This document shows, in pieces, positions 30,665 to 38,777 of a stretch of 64,000 nucleotides of DNA (the stretch's first letter is position 1; each line of letters begins with the position of its first letter). Location of the stretch: positions 372,001 to 436,000 of the forward strand of contig NZ_CP117030.1 in assembly GCF_028551255.1 (NCBI RefSeq), given 5' to 3'. The translations under genes were made by a program, and so were the position numbers. This DNA is from Vibrio tubiashii (GTDB taxonomy: Bacteria > Pseudomonadota > Gammaproteobacteria > Enterobacterales > Vibrionaceae). The notes under the pieces were generated by a model. It made no database searches. It was not told the DNA's origin and worked only from the letters and a program-made list of their open reading frames with translations.

Positions 30665-31673
30665 ATGAAAGCGATGACTAAAACTCTGCTTGCTGCCACG
30701 ATTACCGGTCTTTTCTCCGCCTCAGCGTTAGCTGCAGATTTTAATCTAAAGATTCAATCATCAGATCCGTCTGGCGATCTCAACTACAAGGTTCAACAAA
30801 ACTGGGCAGAGCGTGTTGAGAAAATGTCTAGCGGCCGCATCGAGATTACCAGTAGGTGCTGTGGTTAAACACACTGAAACCCTAGGCGCGATCAAAATGG
30901 GTATCCTAGATGGTCAAGTGACAGCGACCGGTTACTTCTCAGGTAAAGATCCAGCGTTCGGCCTTATCGGCAACATGGTAGGTGCTTGGTCAGATACAAC
31001 ACAGTTACTGCAATACATGAACTATGGCGGCGGTAACGAATTGATGACTGAGCTGTATGCGCCTTACGGTGTTAAGTTTGTTGGCGCTTCAACCACAGGT
31101 GTTGAATCCTTTATTTCTAAGAAGCCGATTGATGGTGTTGATGATCTAAAAGGTTTGAAGCTTCGTGCACCAGAAGGTCTGGTTCAACAAGTGTTTGCCG
31201 CGGCAGGGGCGACGCCTGTTAACTTGCCAGGTTCAGAAGTATTTACCGGTCTTAGCAAAGGTGTTATTGACGCAGCAGACTACACGGTTTTCTCAACCAA
31301 CCAGAAAGCGGGCATGAACGATATCGCAACGCATCCTGTTCAACCTGGCTTCCACTCTTTGCCGCTAATCGATATCTCTATCTCGCAAAAGAAATGGGAC
31401 AAGATGCCGGAAGATTTGCAAACCATTCTTCAGACTTCGGTACGCGACTTCTCTTACGATATGACGACTCAGCTAAAAATGGCTGACCAAGCTGCAGTGA
31501 AGGAAGCGCAAGCAAACCCAAATATCACCATTCACAACTGGTCTGACGAAGAGCGTAAGAAATTCCGCGAAATTGCCAAGACTCAATGGAAAGTATTTGC
31601 AGAGCGTTCTCCAAATGCACAAAAAGTGTATGACTCAGTAACAACATTCTTAGAAACCAATGGTCTTCTTTAA
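30665..31673 (+). pseudogene. dctP: TRAP transporter solute-binding subunit DctP, frameshifted
   Basis: The N-terminal part (signal peptide MKAMTKTLLAATITGLFSAS... cut after ALA, then DPSGDLNYKVQQNWAERV) is open from 30665 and stops at 30868. The rest of the DctP fold (LPVGAVVKHTETLGAIKMG..., RAPEG, TPVNLPGSEVFTGLSKGVID) continues in another frame to 31673. The break is at 30845-30852, inside the text expected as RIEITVLPVGAVV. An 8-base loss between two ATTACC copies would explain it exactly. The protein should bind an aldonate such as gluconate in the periplasm. Either the gene is broken or the read is wrong. Confidence 0.85.
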
Positions 31674-31701
31674 GCTATCCGTCCTTGTTTAGCTTCTCTC
31701 G

Positions 31702-31726
31702 GGAGGGCTAGCGCCCTCCTAATTTT
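31702..31726 (+). terminator. Hairpin terminator/attenuator between dctP and dctQ
   Basis: Stem GGAGGGC / GCCCTCC, TAGC loop, then TAATTTTTT. It lies inside the operon and would leave dctP more abundant than the membrane subunits, as is usual for binding-protein systems. Confidence 0.8.
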
Positions 31727-31741
31727 TTGGGAACATTTTTT

Positions 31742-32299
31742 ATGACTGATAACACACCCCATACGCCACCAGAGCCTGATGAACAGCCAAGAAACTTTTT
31801 GGACAGAATCATTATAAAAATCAGCAACCTGTTGAGCTGGCTCTTTATCGCGACAGTACTTATCTCATTTTACGAAGTTGTGATGCGTTATGTATTTGAT
31901 GCACCGACGACTTGGGTTCACGAAACGGCGTCATTTATTGGTGGGTCTCTGTTCATTGTTGGAGGGATATACGCATTCGCCGCCAATAAGCATGTTCGTG
32001 TGGTGTTGATCTATGATGCGGTATCTTCTCAAACTCGCAAGTATCTGAATCTCGTTCACCATATTGTAGGATTAGCTTTCGCCGGGATGCTGGCCTATGC
32101 CGCGTATTTTCTAGCGCAGGAAGCTTGGTTTACTCCTTGGGGTGAGCTCAGATTAGAAACGTCTGGCTCGGTCTTGAACGCCCCTTATCCTGCATTACTC
32201 AAAGGTTTGATCTTTGTTGTTCTCAGTATTCTTGTTGTCCAGTTTGTATTGCACCTAATCCAAGAGATTATGGGGCTAAGGAAGAATGACGATGTTTGA
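31742..32299 (+). CDS. dctQ: TRAP transporter small membrane subunit DctQ
   Basis: 185 residues from the ATG at 31742, with four transmembrane segments and the DctQ-type text VVMRYVFDAPTTWVHETASFIGG. The start codon has only a weak ribosome site (GGGA), and a TTG 15 bp upstream is also in frame. It overlaps dctM by 14 bp. It forms the membrane complex with DctM in the tripartite Na-driven importer. Its neighbours gntK and gnd point to gluconate as substrate (inference). Confidence 0.88.
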   Translation: MTDNTPHTPPEPDEQPRNFLDRIIIKISNLLSWLFIATVLISFYEVVMRYVFDAPTTWVHETASFIGGSLFIVGGIYAFAANKHVRVVLIYDAVSSQTRKYLNLVHHIVGLAFAGMLAYAAYFLAQEAWFTPWGELRLETSGSVLNAPYPALLKGLIFVVLSILVVQFVLHLIQEIMGLRKNDDV

Positions 32300-33608
32300 T
32301 CTCTCTTCAATTGGCATCGCATGGGGCAGCGTACTCATGCTAGTGATGATGATTGGCTTGCTGCTTACTGGCATGCAGCTCGCTTTTGTGACAGGTTTTG
32401 TCGCCATCTTCTTCACCTTATGTTGGTTTGGGCCAGATGCTCTACCTCTCATCGCGAGTCGTACCTATAGCTTCGCCTCTGGTTACGTGTTCTTAGCGGT
32501 TCCGATGTTTGTCTTAATGGCGGCATTGCTTGATCGTTCTGGTATCGCTAAAGACCTGTTTGATGCGATGAAATCAGTCGGTCGAAAGGTGCGCGGTGGT
32601 GTTGCCGTTCAGACACTATTGGTTGCCGTATTACTTGCTTCTATGTCTGGTGTTATCGGTGGTGAAACCGTATTACTTGGTATTCTCGCACTGCCTCAAA
32701 TGTTGCGTTTAGGCTACGACCGTAAACTCGCTATTGGTACTACTTGTGCTGGTGGAGCGTTGGGAACCATGCTGCCTCCGAGCATTGTATTGATCATCTA
32801 CGGTATGACAGCGAGTGTATCAATTGGTGACTTGTTTAAGGCGTCATTTTTGCCCGCATTTATCTTAGCTGGCTGCTACATCGCATACGTGTTGATTCGC
32901 TGTAAGCTGAACCCTTCTCTGGCACCGATTCCTAGCGATAGTGACGAGGAGGATGAACCACAAGTCAGCTACTTTAAGGCGTTGTTTTTCCCTCTACTCT
33001 CAGTCGCGGTTGTATTAGGCAGTATTTATACCGGTGTCGCATCGGTGACAGAAGCGTCGGCATTAGGCGTAGTTGGTATCATGCTCTCTGCGATCATTCG
33101 TGGCGAAATGAACTTCAAAATGCTCAAGGAAAGTGCCATCGCAACAATGCGTACCTGCGGCATGATTATGTGGATTGGTATCGGTGCAAGTGCATTGGTC
33201 GGTATCTACAACCTAATGGGCGGCATTGATTTTGTCGAAGAGGTGATTCTTGGTCTAAGTGGTGGTAGCGCGATTGGTACTCTATTGATCATGATGGTGA
33301 TTCTATTGGTTCTGGGTATGTTCCTTGACTGGGTTGGCGTCGCGCTACTAACCATGCCTATCTTTGTGCCAATTATTACTGGCTTAGGTTTTGACCCAGT
33401 ATGGTTCGGTGTCGTGTTCTGCTTGAACATGCAGGTTTCTTTCTTGTCACCACCGTTTGGGCCTGCTGCGTTCTACTTAAAATCCGTGGCACCGAAGGAC
33501 ATTAGCCTTGGAGAAATCTTCACTTCACTGCTGCCATTTATTGCATTGCAGGTGTTTGTACTTAGCTTAGTGATTATTTTCCCGGAATTAGCGATGTGGT
33601 GGAAATAA
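32286..33608 (+). CDS. dctM: TRAP transporter large permease subunit DctM
   Basis: 440 residues with about 11-12 transmembrane segments and family motifs: VFLAVPMFVLMAALLDRSGIA near residue 65, GGALGTMLPPSIVLIIYG near 155 and FGPAAFYLKSVAP near the end. The start at 32286 is preceded by AAGGAAG; a second ATG follows two codons later. It is the transport channel of the TRAP system and is translationally coupled to dctQ. Confidence 0.92.
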   Translation: MTMFDLSSIGIAWGSVLMLVMMIGLLLTGMQLAFVTGFVAIFFTLCWFGPDALPLIASRTYSFASGYVFLAVPMFVLMAALLDRSGIAKDLFDAMKSVGRKVRGGVAVQTLLVAVLLASMSGVIGGETVLLGILALPQMLRLGYDRKLAIGTTCAGGALGTMLPPSIVLIIYGMTASVSIGDLFKASFLPAFILAGCYIAYVLIRCKLNPSLAPIPSDSDEEDEPQVSYFKALFFPLLSVAVVLGSIYTGVASVTEASALGVVGIMLSAIIRGEMNFKMLKESAIATMRTCGMIMWIGIGASALVGIYNLMGGIDFVEEVILGLSGGSAIGTLLIMMVILLVLGMFLDWVGVALLTMPIFVPIITGLGFDPVWFGVVFCLNMQVSFLSPPFGPAAFYLKSVAPKDISLGEIFTSLLPFIALQVFVLSLVIIFPELAMWWK

Positions 33609-33691
33609 CCACCTCATAAGCGAACGATTACACATTTTGAATTGGTGCACAGCCTTCGGTGAGAGTTGAAGGCTAAGGATAGTATTGTCCA

Positions 33692-34192
33692 ATGAAAGCA
33701 AAGAAAATATTAGTGATGGGCGTATCAGGCTGCGGTAAGAGCTTGATTGGCAGCGAGATTGCGAAGTCCCTTAATTTACCCTTTTATGATGGTGATGATT
33801 ACCACCCGCTAGCCAACGTTGAGAAGATGCGTCAAGGTACGCCGCTCACCGATGATGACCGAATTGGTTGGTTGCATACTTTAAATCGTCTCTACGTCGA
33901 GAATGAAGCAGCGGTTATCGCTTGCTCCGCGTTAAAACCTGAGTACCGCGACATCTTAAGGCTAGAAAACCAAGATCTAGTGATCGTGTTTCTTAAAGGC
34001 GATTTCGAAACCATTTGGTCTCGCCATCAAAAACGTGATAACCACTACTTCAATGGTGAAAGTATGTTGAGGAGTCAATTTGAAGCACTTCGAGAGCCAA
34101 CACAGGAGGAAGCGCTACATATTGATATTCGCCATTCAGTGGAAGAGGTCGTTGAACAAGCTTTACAGGCGATTGAGGAGTCATATTCATGA
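33692..34192 (+). CDS. gntK: Gluconokinase
   Basis: 166 residues. The P-loop GVSGCGKS at residues 10-17 and family text FYDGDDYHPLANVEKMRQGTPLTDDDR and ACSALKPEYRDILR identify thermoresistant-type gluconokinase, which makes 6-phosphogluconate from gluconate and ATP. The stop codon overlaps the gnd start by four bases (ATGA), so the two are translationally coupled. Confidence 0.95.
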   Translation: MKAKKILVMGVSGCGKSLIGSEIAKSLNLPFYDGDDYHPLANVEKMRQGTPLTDDDRIGWLHTLNRLYVENEAAVIACSALKPEYRDILRLENQDLVIVFLKGDFETIWSRHQKRDNHYFNGESMLRSQFEALREPTQEEALHIDIRHSVEEVVEQALQAIEESYS

Positions 34193-35682
34193 TTCAGTCA
34201 AATATTGCCATGATTGGCCTTGGAGTGATGGGGAAAAGCCTCGCGCTTAACCTGCTTGATAATGGTTTCAATGTTACTGGTTTCGATATCAATAAACAAA
34301 ACCGTGAACGTGCCAATGAGGAAGGTGAACAGCTATCAACGCAACCAAACAAAGGCCGCCTACGTATCGTAGAAAACTTAACAGAATTGCTAGAAAGCCT
34401 AGAGAGCCCGCGAGTCATTGCTCTCTCTGTTCCGGCAGGAGATATTGTTGACTCAGTCATCGAAGATTTACTTAATGCAGGCTTAAGCCGTGAAGATATC
34501 GTTATCGATACTGGCAACAGTTTATGGACCGACAGTGAACGTCGTGAACAGCAGTTCTCGGGTAATTTACGATTCTTCAGTACCGCCGTTTCAGGCGGTG
34601 AAGTTGGGGCGCGTACTGGACCGTCATTAATGGCAAGTGGAGACCGTGAAGCGTGGAACTATGTCAAACCGATGTGGGAAGCGATCGCAGCAAAGGTTGA
34701 TGCAAAAGGTCTTCCGGTCGCTCAGTTTGAATCTGGAGAGGCTTGCGCAGCCTATCTAGGACGAGCGGGGGCAGGGCACTACGTTAAAATGGTGCATAAC
34801 GGTATTGAGTATGCGGATATGCAGCTGATCTGCGAGGCATACCATTTCATGTCGAGCGCGTTAAACATGCCCGCTTACGAGATTGGCGATGTATTTGAGA
34901 CGTGGAACCAAGGCGTACTCAATAGCTACTTAATGGAAATCAGTGCAGAAATCTTGCGCACAGATGATCCGGTAACGGGGCGACCGTTTGTTGAAATCGT
35001 GTTAGATAAAGCTGGTCAAAAAGGAACAGGGCTCTGGACGGCGGTAAATGCTTTGCAGCAAGGAGCACCGGCTCCCACCATCGCACAAGCGGTATTTTCT
35101 CGTGCTCAGAGCAGTCAAAAAGAGACGCGAGGTTTAGCGTCTAGCGTTTTCAAGTCAGAACCGAACTCCGAAACCGAGTGGGATAAAGCGTCACTGCTCG
35201 CAGAGCTACACGACGCGCTCTATTGCTCAAAGCTCACGGTTTATGCTCAGGGTTTTGAACTACTCAAGACAACCTCAGACAAAGAAGAGTGGGCACTAGA
35301 TTTTGCTAACATCGCTAAGATATGGCGAGCGGGATGCATTATCCGAGCAATCTTTTTGCAAGATATTACGCACGCTTATCAAGAGAACAAACAACTGGAG
35401 AACTTGCTTCTCGATCCTAAGTTTGTTGAGCAGCTAAATAATCGTTCTTCAGGTTGGCGAGGGTGCATTGCAAAAGCAGCGCTAACCGGCGTTCCAGTGC
35501 CCGCAATGAGCTCAGCGCTGAGCTACTTTGATGGGCTTCGCAGTGCGGTTTTGCCAGCGAACTTACTCCAAGCTCAGCGAGATTACTTTGGTTCACACAG
35601 TTATGCGAGAATCGATGAACCGGAGGAAGCTCGCTATCACTTGACTTGGAGCCGCGGGCAAAAACAACAGATTTCGGTATAA
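34189..35682 (+). CDS. gnd: 6-phosphogluconate dehydrogenase (decarboxylating)
   Basis: 497 residues. The NADP-binding Rossmann start MIGLGVMGKSLALNL is followed by the substrate motifs STAVSGGEVGARTGPSLMASG and GAGHYVKMVHNGIEYADMQ, with catalytic K and N. It converts 6-phosphogluconate to ribulose-5-phosphate, CO2 and NADPH. It is slightly longer than E. coli Gnd (468 residues). Next to gntK it makes a complete gluconate to pentose-phosphate route without Entner-Doudoroff genes in this operon. Confidence 0.95.
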   Translation: MIQSNIAMIGLGVMGKSLALNLLDNGFNVTGFDINKQNRERANEEGEQLSTQPNKGRLRIVENLTELLESLESPRVIALSVPAGDIVDSVIEDLLNAGLSREDIVIDTGNSLWTDSERREQQFSGNLRFFSTAVSGGEVGARTGPSLMASGDREAWNYVKPMWEAIAAKVDAKGLPVAQFESGEACAAYLGRAGAGHYVKMVHNGIEYADMQLICEAYHFMSSALNMPAYEIGDVFETWNQGVLNSYLMEISAEILRTDDPVTGRPFVEIVLDKAGQKGTGLWTAVNALQQGAPAPTIAQAVFSRAQSSQKETRGLASSVFKSEPNSETEWDKASLLAELHDALYCSKLTVYAQGFELLKTTSDKEEWALDFANIAKIWRAGCIIRAIFLQDITHAYQENKQLENLLLDPKFVEQLNNRSSGWRGCIAKAALTGVPVPAMSSALSYFDGLRSAVLPANLLQAQRDYFGSHSYARIDEPEEARYHLTWSRGQKQQISV

Positions 35683-35687
35683 ATCAG

Positions 35688-35716
35688 AGCGTTCACATCA
35701 ATGTGAGCGCTTTTTT
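35688..35716 (+). terminator. Intrinsic terminator after gnd
   Basis: Stem AGCGTTCACAT / ATGTGAGCGCT (one G-U pair) followed by six T. It ends the dctPQM-gntK-gnd transcript before gntR. Confidence 0.8.
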
Positions 35717-35756
35717 GTTAGGTTCAACAATAAAAAAGATTCAAATACTCGGTACT

Positions 35757-35772
35757 ATGTTACCAGTAACAC
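35757..35772. promoter_or_regulatory. GntR-type operator upstream of gntR
   Basis: ATGTTACCAGTAACAC is one base off the palindrome found twice before dctP. It lies about 28 bp before the gntR start and suggests autoregulation. Confidence 0.7.
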
Positions 35773-35799
35773 AAATAGAACAACGCAAAGTAAATCTTC

Positions 35800-36801
35800 A
35801 TGGCGAACAAGAAAAAAAGACCAACGCTTCAAGATATTGCCGACAGAGTCGGCGTAACGAAGATGACCGTGAGTCGTTGCTTACGAGATCCTTCCCAAGT
35901 CTCTGAAGCGATCAAAGATAAAATTAACCAGGCAGTAGAAGAGCTCGGCTATATTCCCAATCGCGCCCCTGACATACTCTCAAATGCTAAATCGAATGCC
36001 ATTGGTGTCTTGGTGCCGTCTTTAACCAACCAAGTCTTTGCTGAAGTCATGCGAGGTATTGAATCTGTCACTACCCCGGCAGGCTATCAAACTATGATTG
36101 CTCACTATGGTTATAGTTCAGAGCTCGAAGAGAAAAGTATCGCGTCGTTACTGTCTTATAATGTGGATGCGATTATCTTGTCTGAAAATTTCCACACAGA
36201 TAAAGCGCGCAAGATGCTTGAAACCGCTTCAATCCCCATCGTAGAGATTATGGACTGTTTTTCTCCTCGGATTGAACAAGCCGTCGGCTTCGATAACGCA
36301 AAAGCATCACAAGCAATGACAGAGGCCATTTTGGCCAAAGGGCGCAAACGGATCGCTTACTTTGCTGCGAGAATGGATGAGCGGACTCGGTTAAAAATGC
36401 AGGGTTATCAAAACGCAATGGAGAGAGCTGGTTTTGAACCTATCAGCTTGCAAACGGAAGAAGCGTCTTCATTTACCCTTGGCGCTAAGTTACTAGGTGA
36501 ACTTAAAGAGCGCCATCCCGATGTAGACGGCATAGTGTGTACGAACGACGATTTAGCCATCGGGGCGCTCTATGAATGCCAAAGGAGAGGGATTTTGGTT
36601 CCCGAGCAAATGGCGATTGCTGGTTTCCATGGTCACGATATCAGCCAAGCGATGATTCCTAAACTGGCAACTGTGGTGACGCCGCGTGAGGAGATTGGAC
36701 GTGTTGCGGCCACTCAGCTGATAGACAGGCTGAAAGGCAAAACATCATGGAATGATTGTATCGATCTGGGTTATCAAATCGAAACAGGTGAAAGTATATA
36801 A
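35800..36801 (+). CDS. gntR: LacI-family gluconate operon repressor
   Basis: 333 residues. The LacI helix-turn-helix is at residues 8-55 (TLQDIADRVGVTKMTVSRCL, hinge YIPNRAPDILSNAKS), followed by the periplasmic-binding-like effector domain. Sequence and context (gntK and gnd upstream; GTTACC-GGTAAC operators at both promoters) fit GntR, which releases DNA when gluconate is bound. The stop codon is directly followed by the first LuxO-type site of the Qrr promoter region. Confidence 0.93.
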   Translation: MANKKKRPTLQDIADRVGVTKMTVSRCLRDPSQVSEAIKDKINQAVEELGYIPNRAPDILSNAKSNAIGVLVPSLTNQVFAEVMRGIESVTTPAGYQTMIAHYGYSSELEEKSIASLLSYNVDAIILSENFHTDKARKMLETASIPIVEIMDCFSPRIEQAVGFDNAKASQAMTEAILAKGRKRIAYFAARMDERTRLKMQGYQNAMERAGFEPISLQTEEASSFTLGAKLLGELKERHPDVDGIVCTNDDLAIGALYECQRRGILVPEQMAIAGFHGHDISQAMIPKLATVVTPREEIGRVAATQLIDRLKGKTSWNDCIDLGYQIETGESI

Positions 36802-36814
36802 TTGCATTTTGCAA
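36802..36814. promoter_or_regulatory. LuxO-binding site 1
   Basis: TTGCATTTTGCAA is a perfect fit to the LuxO motif TTGCAWWWTGCAA. It is centred about 149 bp upstream of the predicted Qrr start, a typical distance for a sigma-54 activator. Confidence 0.8.
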
Positions 36815-36841
36815 AACTTACATTTCCTATAATGCACTAAA

Positions 36842-36854
36842 TTGCAAAATGAAA
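36842..36854. promoter_or_regulatory. LuxO-binding site 2 (imperfect)
   Basis: TTGCAAAATGAAA matches the first half and centre of the LuxO motif and deviates in the last arm. It is centred about 109 bp upstream of the Qrr start. Confidence 0.6.
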
Positions 36855-36929
36855 ACCTGTTATGCGCATTGTTTTTGTGAAATGGGTTATAAATTAGCCA
36901 TATTTAAGGGTTTTGAATGGTTTTAAAAG

Positions 36930-36946
36930 TTGGCACGCTTAATGCT
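36930..36946 (+). promoter_or_regulatory. Sigma-54 promoter of the Qrr RNA
   Basis: TTGGCACG, 4 bp, ATGC: the -24 GG and -12 GC are in the exact sigma-54 spacing, with one deviation from TTGC. It predicts a start at about 36957, exactly where the Qrr sequence begins. Confidence 0.88.
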
Positions 36947-36956
36947 TTATTACTAG

Positions 36957-37063
36957 TGACCCTTCTTAAGCCGAGGGTCACCTAGCCAACTGACGTTGTT
37001 AGTGAACCTAATTTGTTCACACTTATATGTAGCCAATCACGATTGTTGTGATTGGCTTTTTTT
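36957..37063 (+). ncRNA. qrr: Qrr quorum-regulatory small RNA
   Basis: About 107 nt. It begins TGACCC, forms the first Qrr hairpin (GTGACCC at 36956-36962 with GGGTCAC at 36975-36981) and contains the invariant target-pairing core CCAACTGACGTTGTTAGTG at 36986-37004. It ends in a strong terminator hairpin (AGCCAATCAC / GTGATTGGCT, 37031-37057) with a T-run. A sigma-54 promoter and two LuxO sites lie upstream. In Vibrio, LuxO-phosphate turns on Qrr RNAs at low cell density; with Hfq they block the master regulator (LuxR/HapR) mRNA and act on other targets. Which numbered Qrr this is cannot be told from sequence alone. Confidence 0.95.
37031..37063. terminator. Terminator of Qrr, possibly bidirectional
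   Basis: A 10-bp stem AGCCAATCAC / GTGATTGGCT with seven T. It lies 20 bp from the stop of the convergent XRE gene and may also stop that transcript. Confidence 0.9.
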
Positions 37064-37082
37064 CTATCTGGGCTAGATAAAC

Positions 37083-38615
37083 CTAAATTTGAATCGACGC
37101 TTCCTGGCAACCGTTGTAACAACTTGGTTTGCGTGGGCACACTGCACCTCGTGAACAGATAACTCTTGCATCAGTCTGTATGCCACGTTCAATCCAGTTA
37201 ATATTAAGAATCTTAGCAATGGTCGTGAACTCTTTTTGCATGTAGCGAGGTATAGCGGCGCTGCCCCCGTTACTCACACACAGAGATTTAAGCTCTTCTG
37301 CCAATTCAATCGAATTTCCCCCCTGAGCATCGATAGCTGGGTTTAAGTCGATCCCCGCACAAAGAACACGATTGTTTCCAGCCGGGTCAGTCATATTGAC
37401 TGATTCACAACAGTATATCCTTGGCTCATCCCCGACATTCAATATCGATATCTGTGCCGAACTACCTTGCTGGGGCTCCGACAATCTTCTAAACACTGCC
37501 CAATGCTGACAAGGGTCATTTACCTTTCTCATGTTTCCCCAAGGTAAAGGAATACCATTGCCACGATATACGGCTTTGAGTTTATTTTGACCGTAGGCAT
37601 CAAAGTAGTGCCAGTGGGGGTAAGGAGAAACAACGGTCATACGCCTCATGGCAACAGAAGGAGAGACACCGGCTTTAAGGTGAACATCGATTTCATATCC
37701 ACTGCGATCGAGTAACTGCCTAAAAGGAACTTTAGGGCACAGCAGCGCACCCGCGAAAAAGCTCGATTCGAAGTCTCGCCATGCTTGTAAAATGTCTTGG
37801 GAATTAAGCTCAGATGTAGGAGAGGCTTGGCTATTTTCCTCCCAGCTATTCGCGTGTCCAACTGAAAGAACGCTTTTTAGTCCTTCTTTACTATGCAACA
37901 CGCAGTGACCTATATAGACCGCCAGATCGTATTTAAGACGCGTTGGGTACTGTTTCAGTACCTCATTTAGGTAGATGCTACCGGGAGGCTCAAAGAATGA
38001 GGTGACAATCTGTTTTGCACTTACTCCTAATTCGTCCACGACATCTTTCGGTGGTCGAGAAATCCAGCGAATGGTTAGCCCTAAGCTTCGCGCAATATCC
38101 ATCAAATCTTCTGCCGACAGATTCAGCCTTTTTAATCCAACTTCTTCAGCCGCTCGCTCTAAATCTGGAAAGTGGTTTTGGTTGCTTTCTTGGTGAGCAC
38201 GAATAAGAAGGTGTGCAAACTGGCGGCCAGTAATGCCAGTTTGTGACAACATCTCGGGTATCGCTATCTGCAAAATGTCATTGGAGAACAAAAAGCTTGG
38301 TTCCAGTGCCATTCCACTGATGCCGCCTCTATTGCCTTTGTCTGGTGTGATGTCTGCTTGTTCTGGTTCATCATCCAAAAACCAAGCAGGATCTTTTTGG
38401 AACACCTCTGCAATGACCTCCAGCATATCAATGCTTGGAACGCGCTTTCCGCGCTCTATCATGGATAGATAAGAGACAGAAGGGGCATACTCTGGATTGA
38501 CGCGAATACAGCGTGCAGAGAGATCCTCCATAGTTAAATGGTTGCGTTTCCTAAGGTTTCTAATCTTAGTACCTAAAAAATGAGACTGACGAATAAGGCT
38601 TTTTGACACTGGCAT
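37083..38615 (-). CDS. Large XRE-family regulator (DUF3612-type)
   Basis: 510 residues. An N-terminal XRE helix-turn-helix (residues 12-75, with SYLSMIERGKRVPSIDMLEVIA) is followed by a long C-terminal region that I believe is DUF3612, related in layout to the short-chain fatty acyl regulators (ScfR/RamB type). The metallopeptidase-like HExxH of relatives is not evident. The C-terminus holds four cysteines (ICSRGAVCPRKPSCYNGC, spacing C-x5-C-x5-C-x3-C), a possible metal site. It diverges from the malate-synthase-like gene, its likely target. Confidence 0.75.
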   Translation of the reverse strand: MPVSKSLIRQSHFLGTKIRNLRKRNHLTMEDLSARCIRVNPEYAPSVSYLSMIERGKRVPSIDMLEVIAEVFQKDPAWFLDDEPEQADITPDKGNRGGISGMALEPSFLFSNDILQIAIPEMLSQTGITGRQFAHLLIRAHQESNQNHFPDLERAAEEVGLKRLNLSAEDLMDIARSLGLTIRWISRPPKDVVDELGVSAKQIVTSFFEPPGSIYLNEVLKQYPTRLKYDLAVYIGHCVLHSKEGLKSVLSVGHANSWEENSQASPTSELNSQDILQAWRDFESSFFAGALLCPKVPFRQLLDRSGYEIDVHLKAGVSPSVAMRRMTVVSPYPHWHYFDAYGQNKLKAVYRGNGIPLPWGNMRKVNDPCQHWAVFRRLSEPQQGSSAQISILNVGDEPRIYCCESVNMTDPAGNNRVLCAGIDLNPAIDAQGGNSIELAEELKSLCVSNGGSAAIPRYMQKEFTTIAKILNINWIERGIQTDARVICSRGAVCPRKPSCYNGCQEASIQI

Positions 38616-38777
38616 TTTGTAAAATTCACACTGTAAAATTTTTGTTGTGAAATTGTAGTCAAAAATTCACTAGTATACAAAGTAAGCAAAGTCACAAATT
38701 CGCAAATCAATGAAACGCCAGTTTGGAATATTTGCTCTAGGACATAAAAGTTGTGAAATATCCGCGAGGGAAACGCT
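38616..38777. promoter_or_regulatory. Divergent promoter region with repeated motifs
   Basis: It contains the palindrome TTTTGTAAAA directly before the XRE start codon and a second TGTAAAA 14 bp on. An inverted pair AAATTCACA (38622-38630) / TTGTGAAATT (38645-38654) and another GTGAAAT near 38753 are also present. These are plausible operators for the XRE regulator. Confidence 0.4.

Noticed and set aside
36802..36854. TTTGCAAA-like motifs first read as operators for the XRE/ScfR-like regulator
   Set aside because: They fit the LuxO motif TTGCAWWWTGCAA better and lie at activator distance from a sigma-54 promoter and a Qrr RNA.
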